7,570 nucleotides of DNA from Sulfurovum sp. (GTDB taxonomy: Bacteria > Campylobacterota > Campylobacteria > Campylobacterales > Sulfurovaceae): positions 1-7,570 of the forward strand of contig JALSSQ010000298.1 of NCBI GenBank assembly GCA_026984165.1, given 5' to 3'. This document shows, piece after piece, positions 1 through 5,391 of this stretch. The notes below the pieces were generated by a model. The model did not search any database. It saw only the letters and a list, made by a program, of their open reading frames with translations, and had not been told where the DNA came from. The position numbers and the translations under genes were made by a program. The number at the start of each line of letters is the position of its first letter. Within the stretch, counting starts at the first letter, position 1.

Positions 1-120
1 ATGGGAGTTGGTTCAACAGGTGTCGCAACATTACAATTAAATAGAAAATTTATTGGAATTGAGATTGATAAAGAATATTTTGATGCATCCAAGAAAAGAT
101 TATTAAATGTTACAAAATAA
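1..120 (+). CDS. Site-specific DNA methyltransferase, C-terminal end only (partial)
   Basis: The frame is open from the window edge to a TAA at 118-120, giving 39 residues. They match the C-terminal end of amino-methyltransferases (N6-adenine or N4-cytosine) in which the AdoMet-binding motif follows the catalytic DPPY motif. MGVGSTGVA fits the glycine-rich FxGxG motif I, and FIGIEIDKEYFDASKKR is the following strand with its acidic ribose-binding residue and the closing helix. The first ATG is probably internal, because family members usually read DPFMG there, so the true start lies upstream. The catalytic motif and the recognition region are outside the window, so target and base cannot be given. 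Codons are more A/T-rich (TTA, AAT, ATT, AAA) than in rnhB, which would fit an acquired restriction-modification gene; that is inference. The 3' end overlaps rnhB by 14 bases. Confidence 0.8.
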   Translation: MGVGSTGVATLQLNRKFIGIEIDKEYFDASKKRLLNVTK

Positions 121-673
121 TCTTCCCCTCTGTGGTATAGACGAAGCAGGGCGTGGGTGTATTGCTGGGTCTTTGGTGATGGCTGGGGTGGTGTTGACTG
201 GTGAGGTGGAGGGATTGATGGACTCTAAGAAGTTGACACAGAAGAAGCGGGAGGCACTCTATCCCCTTATTGTAGAAAATAGTCGTTATCATATTGTCTC
301 ATTCTCCGCAGAGCAGGTAGATGAAATGGGGATATCTAAGTGTTTACATACTGGTTTACTAAGTATTCAAGAGCATTTGACAGAGGTTGACTATCTCTTT
401 GATGGCAATAGTACTTTTGGGGTCTCTCACATTACGACGATGGTCAAGGCAGATGACAAAGTAGCAGAGGTGTCAGCTGCTAGTATATTGGCTAAGGTGA
501 CAAGAGACAGAGAGATGGATGCTTTTGCAAAAGAGTATCCTGAGTATGGATTTGAGAAACATAAAGGGTATGGGACTAAAGCCCATATGGAGGCTTTAGC
601 CAAGTATGACAGGTCTCCTGTACACCGTAAGACATTTAGAGTAAAGGTGCTTGATGAGCCAGTACTTTTTTAG
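107..673 (+). CDS. rnhB: Ribonuclease HII
   Basis: RNase HII cuts the RNA strand of RNA/DNA hybrids and nicks 5' of single ribonucleotides embedded in DNA, starting ribonucleotide excision repair in the cytoplasm. The 188 residues are close to the E. coli length (198). The four acidic metal ligands are visible: D12 and E13 in GIDEAGRG, D99 in LFDGN, and D116 in VKADD. The GRG motif (15-17) that reads the RNA-DNA junction and the conserved HKGY (152-155) are present, as are DSKKL near 39-43 and SAASILAKVTRD. C18 replaces the proline common after GRG, which should not affect catalysis. The ATG at 107 gives the usual short N-terminus; only a weak A/G-rich site (AAGAAAAG) precedes it. The gene starts inside the methyltransferase end, so translation may be coupled. 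Its TAG overlaps the stop of the convergent gene. Confidence 0.95.
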   Translation: MLQNNLPLCGIDEAGRGCIAGSLVMAGVVLTGEVEGLMDSKKLTQKKREALYPLIVENSRYHIVSFSAEQVDEMGISKCLHTGLLSIQEHLTEVDYLFDGNSTFGVSHITTMVKADDKVAEVSAASILAKVTRDREMDAFAKEYPEYGFEKHKGYGTKAHMEALAKYDRSPVHRKTFRVKVLDEPVLF

Positions 674-1995
674 TTGACAGGCATACCATTGACAGATAGT
701 TTTGCATCTTTTAGTGTTAGTTCATAGACTTTTTGACCATTAACATCTTTAGGCTGGAAAAGCATGATTGCCATTATTGCTTGAGGTTGTTGACGCACAA
801 GACCAAATAAATCCTTTGAAAGTGTGATACTTAAATTTGCATCTATTGCAGAAAGTGCAGCCATTGGATTTGATTGAGAAGCAGAGATGTCAAGAGTTTT
901 ATCGATATTTGCATTTGCATTCAAACTAAATCCACCTAATTTTTTGTCAGCATTATAGATATTTTCTATAGAAAATGTTGGTATCTCAAAGTGTACACTC
1001 TTGGAAATAAGTTGTTGCACAAGAAGATTGATTTCTTGTTGATTGTTGACATTAACATGTTGCAGTTTGTCGATAGCAGAGATATCAAGATTGTCTGCTT
1101 TCATTTCAAATGTAAAGTTATCAAAGGCATATTTTTTACCTTTTTCTTCTGTACTAATATGTTTGGTACTACTTTGTATGCTACTTGAAGCTAATCCATC
1201 TTTTACCTTAGATATGGACTGCATTGTAAGTGTATCTGCTGTGAGTTGAAAGGATACTTTTCCCTTAAGAATTATTTTGTCTATGCTGTAGTTGGTGCTG
1301 TAGTCATAGGTTGTATTACCTGTGCGGCTATAGTTACTTTTAAATCCTGTAAAGGTAAATGCTATATCATTATCTACCAGTAAGGAAAGTGCATCTACAT
1401 TTTCTTTTATGGTAGAAATTTGCTGTTTTTTAATGTCTCCAGAGAATGTTAATCCTTTCATTTTCAGTGTTATATTTTGTTTTCCATTGAGTACTTCATT
1501 GATATCTTTCATACTGCCTTTAAATCCATTGCCCAATTTGTTGATGGCGATGTGTGTAAAGAACGTTTTTTTGTCTAGGAGTTGTTGAAAAATTTTTTTC
1601 TCTTTTTCATTTTCTGTCATAGAAAGTACAACATCAGGAAAGGCAAGAGGATAGATGTCTAGAGAAACAGAAGAGTATGTATCAGGGAGATAGTGTACAT
1701 CTACACCAAGTTTAGTCCCCTTGAATAAAGCTGCATCATTGACATTCAATTGGATGCCTTTACTGGTAAAAAATTGTGCAATTTTTGCTGTGTCATCAAA
1801 TGAAACAACAAAGTGTTCTTGAGATTTTTTTATCTTTCTGTTTTGTACAGAAAATCCTTCTTTTTCTATAGAAGTAAGTTCTTGTGCTACCTGTTGTTTC
1901 ATTTTTTCAATGAGTTGTTCTGAGCCAGATGTGAAATAGTACATTACCCCAATAATAACAAGCCCTAATATACTTAATCCTAATTTTTTACCCAT
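670..1995 (-). CDS. DUF945/YdgA-like membrane-anchored protein
   Basis: This 441-residue protein has one hydrophobic segment at about residues 5-22 after a short basic start (MGKK). That predicts an N-in anchor with the rest in the periplasm; no lipobox cysteine is seen. The remainder is rich in beta-prone, Ser/Thr/Asn/Lys sequence with spaced blocks such as KLGNGFKGSMKDINEVL, and it ends in LTLKDAKLSVNGMPVN. The anchor, the length (E. coli YdgA is about 500) and this ending resemble the DUF945 family, whose function is unknown. The family call is from memory of its general pattern and is moderate. It is the last gene of the minus-strand operon: the ATG at 1993-1995 lies 3 bases after the aroC stop, and AAAGGA in the aroC end is its ribosome site. 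A nearer ATG at 1997-1999 is in a frame that stops at once. Confidence 0.65.
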   Translation of the reverse strand: MGKKLGLSILGLVIIGVMYYFTSGSEQLIEKMKQQVAQELTSIEKEGFSVQNRKIKKSQEHFVVSFDDTAKIAQFFTSKGIQLNVNDAALFKGTKLGVDVHYLPDTYSSVSLDIYPLAFPDVVLSMTENEKEKKIFQQLLDKKTFFTHIAINKLGNGFKGSMKDINEVLNGKQNITLKMKGLTFSGDIKKQQISTIKENVDALSLLVDNDIAFTFTGFKSNYSRTGNTTYDYSTNYSIDKIILKGKVSFQLTADTLTMQSISKVKDGLASSSIQSSTKHISTEEKGKKYAFDNFTFEMKADNLDISAIDKLQHVNVNNQQEINLLVQQLISKSVHFEIPTFSIENIYNADKKLGGFSLNANANIDKTLDISASQSNPMAALSAIDANLSITLSKDLFGLVRQQPQAIMAIMLFQPKDVNGQKVYELTLKDAKLSVNGMPVN

Positions 1996-1998
1996 GCA

Positions 1999-3075
1999 TT
2001 ATCCTTTATAAATACTTTTTAAATGTTCCATTTTCTTACCCATGTTGAGTAAGGTCATGTCCGCCAAAGTAAGTGCCATCATCGCTTCACATACCACAGC
2101 ACCACGTATGGCGACACAAGGGTCATGCCGTCCTTTGAGGTTACATTTTACCTCTTCATTATCTGTAGTAATAGTATCTTGCTCTTGGAAGATGCTTGGT
2201 GTTGGTTTAAAATGTGTTTTAACGATAATAGTATCTCCATTACTAATACCCCCAAGCATCCCACCTGCGTGGTTTGACTTGAAGCCTTTGGCGCTTATCT
2301 CATCATTGTTTTGACTGCCTCTAAGGTGGGTAGAGGCTACACCATCTCCTATCTCTACAGCTTTGGCTGCGTTGATGCCCATCATCGCTTCTGCAAGTAT
2401 GGCATCGAGCTTGTAGTAGAGTGGTTCGCCCAGTCCTACAGGTACACCTGTAGCAGTAGTAAGTACCACACCACCTACTGAGTCATGGTTATTTTTTGCA
2501 TCCATGATGGCTTGTACTTGTGCAGGTTCTACCTTAGGGTCAAGTGCATGCATCTGTGAAGTTTTTGCGTGGGAAAAGTCTATGCTTTCACCTTTGATGC
2601 CATCTACTTCACAAAGCCCAGAGTGTATCTCTATGCCTAACTCCTTGAGCATGAGTTTTGCTATGGCGCCCCCTGCGACACGTGCGGCAGTTTCACGTGC
2701 AGAAGAGCGTCCGCCACCACGGTAGTCACGTAAACCATACTTGTAAAAGTAAGTATAGTCTGCATGCCCTGGACGGAAGAGGTTTTTGATATTGTCATAG
2801 TCTTTTGACTTTTGATTGCCATTGAAGATGATCATGGCAATAGGCGTGCCTGTACTAAGCCCCTCAAATGTACCAGAGAGGATCTCCATTTTATCAGCCT
2901 CTTTGCGCGCAGTTTCAAGTTTGCTTTTACCTGGTTTACGTCTGTCTAGTTCTGACTGTATAAACGTTTCATCTATTTTAAGTCCAGCAGGCACACCATC
3001 TAGTATGCATCCTAATGCTTTTCCGTGGGACTCCCCAAAGGTAGTGAGGGTTAGTTTTTTTCCAAAGGTATTCAT
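1999..3075 (-). CDS. aroC: Chorismate synthase
   Basis: Chorismate synthase converts 5-enolpyruvylshikimate-3-phosphate to chorismate, the last shared step towards aromatic amino acids, folate and quinones, using reduced FMN. The 358 residues carry the three family signatures: GESHGKALG near 14-22 with catalytic-type H17, RGGGRSSARETAARVAGGA at 119-137, and RHDPCVAIRGAVVCEAMMA at 316-334. RPGHAD (101-106), with its conserved histidine, is also intact. No flavin reductase domain is fused, so it should be the monofunctional bacterial type needing an external FMN reductase. The start codon overlaps the rnc stop in an ATGA arrangement (4 bases), implying translational coupling, and AAAGGA lies upstream in the rnc end. 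The pairing with rnc and rnhA is, as I recall, conserved in Campylobacter and Helicobacter. Confidence 0.97.
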   Translation of the reverse strand: MNTFGKKLTLTTFGESHGKALGCILDGVPAGLKIDETFIQSELDRRKPGKSKLETARKEADKMEILSGTFEGLSTGTPIAMIIFNGNQKSKDYDNIKNLFRPGHADYTYFYKYGLRDYRGGGRSSARETAARVAGGAIAKLMLKELGIEIHSGLCEVDGIKGESIDFSHAKTSQMHALDPKVEPAQVQAIMDAKNNHDSVGGVVLTTATGVPVGLGEPLYYKLDAILAEAMMGINAAKAVEIGDGVASTHLRGSQNNDEISAKGFKSNHAGGMLGGISNGDTIIVKTHFKPTPSIFQEQDTITTDNEEVKCNLKGRHDPCVAIRGAVVCEAMMALTLADMTLLNMGKKMEHLKSIYKG

Positions 3076-3743
3076 CTTTTCAATTCCTTTAGTGCAATTT
3101 GTGCCGCTTTTTGTTGTGCCTCTTTTTTGCTTTTTCCTTTTGCTTTGGCAATAGTTTTACCATCTAATATAATAGCAATTTCAAACTCTTTTTTATGGTC
3201 AGGTCCAGAAGAGCCTAACATCTCGTAAAGTGGTGTCACCCCATGGGTTGCCTGTGTCAACTCTTGTAAAGCAGTTTTGTAGTCTTGAGAAAGAGAGTCT
3301 AAGTCTATTTTAGGGTGACACTCTTCAAGAAGCCCAATAGAAATTTCTTTTGCAACTTCAAGTCCAGCTTCCAGATAGACTGCACCAATAATAGCTTCAA
3401 AGGCATTGGAAAGTAAAGAGGGTTTGTCTCTTCCGTTGTTGTTCTCTTCGGCCAAAGAGAGGAAAATGTAGCTTCCAAGGTTTAGTTTACGTGCTAAAAG
3501 TGTAAACCCTGATTCGTTGACAAGAGAAGCCCGTATTTTTGACAAGATGCCCTCGTTGGATTTAGGAAATTTTTTAAAAAGATACTCACCCACAATAAGG
3601 TCTAGTACCGCATCTCCCAAAAATTCAAGCCGCTCATTATTGTAAGGCTTTTTATGACTTTTATGTGTCAAAGCCTCAATAATCAATTGCTTGTCATCAA
3701 ATGTATAATTCAGCCTTTTTTCAAGTTGACTGTAATCGTTCAT
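3072..3743 (-). CDS. rnc: Ribonuclease III
   Basis: RNase III cleaves double-stranded RNA, processing rRNA precursors and structured mRNAs. The 223 residues comprise an endonuclease domain (about 5-145) and a double-stranded RNA-binding domain (about 153-222, with the KKEAQQKAAQIALKEL helix). The signature NERLEFLGDAVLDLIVGEYLF starts at 36 and supplies metal ligands E40 and D44. E116 in NAFEA aligns with the essential E117 of E. coli. The residue matching D114 of E. coli is N113 (codon AAT, in LLSNAFEAIIG), a change at a position that normally helps hold magnesium. The rest of the active site is normal, so I expect activity. AAGGA sits 8 bases before the ATG. A REP-like doublet separates the gene from rnhA upstream, and the gene is coupled to aroC downstream. 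Confidence 0.96.
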   Translation of the reverse strand: MNDYSQLEKRLNYTFDDKQLIIEALTHKSHKKPYNNERLEFLGDAVLDLIVGEYLFKKFPKSNEGILSKIRASLVNESGFTLLARKLNLGSYIFLSLAEENNNGRDKPSLLSNAFEAIIGAVYLEAGLEVAKEISIGLLEECHPKIDLDSLSQDYKTALQELTQATHGVTPLYEMLGSSGPDHKKEFEIAIILDGKTIAKAKGKSKKEAQQKAAQIALKELKR

Positions 3744-3766
3744 TTTATTTTTCCTTTATGTTTGTT

Positions 3767-3836
3767 TGTAGGGGTGCACCTATGTGTGTACCCTTTTGGG
3801 ATTTTATAAAGGGTAGGCATAAAGCCTACCCCTACA
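3767..3836. repeat. REP doublet (REPIN/BIME-like palindromic element)
   Basis: This is a 70-bp element of two head-to-head hairpins, each with a GTAG foot. The left half reads GTAG (3768-3771), then GGGTGCAC (3772-3779), a 6-base loop and GTGTACCC (3786-3793), pairing with one G.T. The right half, read on the minus strand, is GTAG (3835-3832), then GGGTAGGC, a 5-base loop and GCCTACCC; this stem (3811-3831) is perfect. The outer arms TGTAGGGGT (3767-3775) and ACCCCTACA (3828-3836) match over 9 bp, and an inner pair TACCCTTT (3789-3796) / AAAGGGTA (3808-3815) gives an alternative fold. A GTAG foot followed by a palindrome is the hallmark of REP sequences mobilised by REP-associated tyrosine transposases (RAYTs). 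It fills most of the rnhA-rnc gap, and its right end contains the rnhA stop codon. Copy number cannot be judged here. Confidence 0.75.
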
Positions 3837-4275
3837 GTGTTGCTTTTATCTTCTCTGCTTCATTGCGAGCAAGTTCATCACAACGTTCGTTCTCTGGATG
3901 ACCATCATGCCCTCTTACCCATGTACCATGCACATGGTGTGGCGCGGCAGCTTCAAGGTAGGCTTCCCAAAGATCGACGTTTTTTACTTTTTTAAAGTTC
4001 TTCTGTACCCAACCTTCCAGCCATTCATTGATAGCCCTGACGACATAGGAACTGTCTGAAATGACCTCAACATCACAAGGCTCTTTGAGCATTTTCAGCC
4101 CTTCTATGACCCCTTGAAGCTCCATACGATTGTTGGTGGTATGTGCATGGGCACCAGAGTACTCTTTACGTTTGCCTTTAAACTCCAAGATGCCACCATA
4201 TCCACCAGGACCAGGGTTACCTAGACTTGAGCCATCAGAGTAGAGAGTAATCTGTTTTCGGGCTTGATTTTCCAA
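3832..4275 (-). CDS. rnhA: Ribonuclease HI
   Basis: RNase HI degrades the RNA strand of RNA/DNA hybrids, removing primers and R-loops in the cytoplasm. The 147 residues (E. coli has 155) show the whole active site: D14 in YSDGSSLGNPGPGGYGGIL, E52 in NNRMELQG, D74 in VISDSSYV, H123 in RGHDGH and D133 in ENERCDELARNEA. The start is a TTG at 4273-4275. It is supported by a strong GGAGG at 4282-4286, six bases upstream, and by the normal N-terminal length before the first strand; no ATG competes. The first 41 bases overlap the end of the TPR gene in another frame, so the ribosome site is also coding sequence there. The C-terminus ends KIKATL, and its TAG stop lies in the GTAG foot of the REP doublet, so the original last residues may have differed. 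Confidence 0.96.
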   Translation of the reverse strand: MENQARKQITLYSDGSSLGNPGPGGYGGILEFKGKRKEYSGAHAHTTNNRMELQGVIEGLKMLKEPCDVEVISDSSYVVRAINEWLEGWVQKNFKKVKNVDLWEAYLEAAAPHHVHGTWVRGHDGHPENERCDELARNEAEKIKATL

Positions 4276-5287
4276 TTTTTTCCTCCACTTCTACAGAGTG
4301 AATTGCCATACAATTTGGGCACCGTCTAAAACCAATAGGGAAACTTTGTTTACATTTTTTACAGAGATAAGAAAAAAATAAATCTCCTTCTTCAAATCCA
4401 TTTTGTTTTGCTGCAGCGAGCATATCTAAGGTAAAAATACCACTTTTTTCTATTTGTTCTTCTGATCCTTGTATATACCCTTTTGCATAGTATAGTGTGC
4501 GTAATGTTTTATTGGACATGATTATATCTAAATCGAGTTGTGAATTTGGTAAGAACCATAGGATATCGAGTATCTCTTTAAGACGTTGCGGATCGATGAT
4601 TTTCCATGCTTCTTGAGTGTTTAGCTTAAGCATCGCTGAGACAATTTCACGATAGAGTTTAGGCTCCTCCTTTAAAATATGTTTAAGTCTTGAAATTTTA
4701 TGTTCAATAGAAGTTTTTTTATTGGATGTGATTTGAGAGAAATCTAAAAATTTTTTAAGAGCAAATGTATCTTCTTGAAGAAGCTCAAGAGGTTCGATGA
4801 CCTCTTTGGCTTTTTTGTATTGATGCATCATTTCATAGACAACGCCTAGTTCATAGAGTACTTTTGTATTGCGTGGTTGTTTTCGTAAAATGTCGGTATA
4901 GATACTTCTTGCTCTTTCTAAAAAACCAGCATGCAAGTAGGTATTGCCCAGACGTTCAAGTAGTTCTATCTTTCCTGTATCATCTATAATATTTTTAATG
5001 AGGTACAAATAAAGAGAAATAGCTTTATGATATTCGCCGGCATTTTCAAAAGCTTTAGCCAAGAGAGTAAGAGGCTTAAACATATGCTCTTCGTAGGGCA
5101 TATCATTTGTATCTAGAGCACATTCCGAGGTATTAAATTTATCTAAAAATTTAAGTAAATTTCCCTGTTCTTTTTGTTGTCGGTACAAACCCCATCCATA
5201 GGTTACAAGTGCAATAATCAGTGCGATGACAATAATAAGCAAGATACTAAATAGAGGATCGTTATACGCGGGTAAGATGTGTTCCAA
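4235..5287 (-). CDS. LapB/YciM-like membrane-anchored TPR protein with C-terminal zinc ribbon
   Basis: The 350 residues begin with a hydrophobic anchor (about 12-34), followed by a basic/polar stretch that suggests a cytoplasmic body. Helical repeats of TPR type follow at about 74-100 (AFENAGEYHKAISLYLYLI), 107-137 (LGNTYLHAGFLERARSIY) and 141-171 (LYELGVVYEMMHQYKKAKEVI), then further helices. Near the C-terminus is a rubredoxin-like knuckle with C309-x2-C312, a 10-residue gap and C323-x2-C326. Anchor, TPRs and terminal zinc ribbon is the architecture of E. coli LapB (YciM), which controls lipopolysaccharide synthesis through FtsH and LpxC. That role here is inference, since sequence likeness outside the plan looks low. 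The start is a TTG at 5285-5287 with AAGGA (5293-5297) five bases upstream. It is the first gene of the operon, diverges from dnaG and overlaps rnhA by 41 bases. Confidence 0.8.
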   Translation of the reverse strand: MEHILPAYNDPLFSILLIIVIALIIALVTYGWGLYRQQKEQGNLLKFLDKFNTSECALDTNDMPYEEHMFKPLTLLAKAFENAGEYHKAISLYLYLIKNIIDDTGKIELLERLGNTYLHAGFLERARSIYTDILRKQPRNTKVLYELGVVYEMMHQYKKAKEVIEPLELLQEDTFALKKFLDFSQITSNKKTSIEHKISRLKHILKEEPKLYREIVSAMLKLNTQEAWKIIDPQRLKEILDILWFLPNSQLDLDIIMSNKTLRTLYYAKGYIQGSEEQIEKSGIFTLDMLAAAKQNGFEEGDLFFSYLCKKCKQSFPIGFRRCPNCMAIHSVEVEEKIGKSSPKTDYSLL

Positions 5288-5329
5288 AAGAATCCTTGCT
5301 TCGGCAGCTTTGACAACCGATAGTTTTCG

Positions 5330-5352
5330 TTCCCTGAATATATCATAGGGAA
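5330..5352. promoter_or_regulatory. Inverted repeat between TPR gene and dnaG, operator-like
   Basis: TTCCCT (5330-5335) and AGGGAA (5347-5352) are perfect 6-bp arms around an 11-base A/T-rich core. The size and spacing would suit a dimeric repressor, and the site lies where the leader of the TPR-operon message would begin if its -10 box is at 5364-5369. No regulator is known to me for it. A weak RNA hairpin in the leader is an equal explanation. Confidence 0.3.
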
Positions 5353-5363
5353 TAGCTGCTTAG

Positions 5364-5369
5364 ATTATA
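5364..5369 (-). promoter_or_regulatory. Predicted -10 box for the TPR-rnhA-rnc-aroC-DUF945 operon
   Basis: The minus strand reads TATAAT exactly at 5369-5364. Transcription would begin near 5357, giving a leader of about 70 bases before the TTG start at 5287. No good -35 hexamer is seen at the normal spacing, which is usual for Campylobacterota sigma-70 promoters in A/T-rich sequence. A second, weaker minus-strand candidate with an extended form (TGA then TATATT) lies inside 5337-5346. This is the only sizeable gap upstream of the operon. Confidence 0.5.
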
Positions 5370-5379
5370 TCAAATTAGA

Positions 5380-5385
5380 TATAAT
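5380..5385 (+). promoter_or_regulatory. Predicted -10 box for dnaG
   Basis: An exact TATAAT stands at 5380-5385, only 6 bases before the dnaG ATG at 5392. With ordinary spacing transcription would start at or within a base or two of the ATG, so the message would be leaderless. No Shine-Dalgarno-like sequence occurs between the box and the start. No clear -35 is present. With 5364-5369 it forms a perfect 8-bp dyad, ATTATATC and GATATAAT around a 6-base spacer. Confidence 0.55.
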
Positions 5386-5391
5386 TCTTCT

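Noticed and set aside
655..700. T run after rnhB as an intrinsic terminator
   Set aside because: The TTTTTT at 665-670 has no convincing G/C stem before it and lies in coding sequence.
2816..3154. 112-codon + strand open frame over aroC and rnc
   Set aside because: It is antisense to two certain genes with intact motifs, its protein is low-complexity Ser/Pro/Leu, and it has no ribosome site of note. It is a shadow frame.
3767..3836. CRISPR repeat or simple bidirectional terminator
   Set aside because: There is no repeated unit with spacers, and the element lies within an operon. The paired GTAG feet and matched outer arms fit a REP doublet better than a terminator.
3701..3901. 66-codon + strand open frame across the rnc-rnhA gap
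   Set aside because: It runs through the palindromic repeat and into the antisense of rnc and rnhA. Its openness is explained by the repeat, not by a gene.
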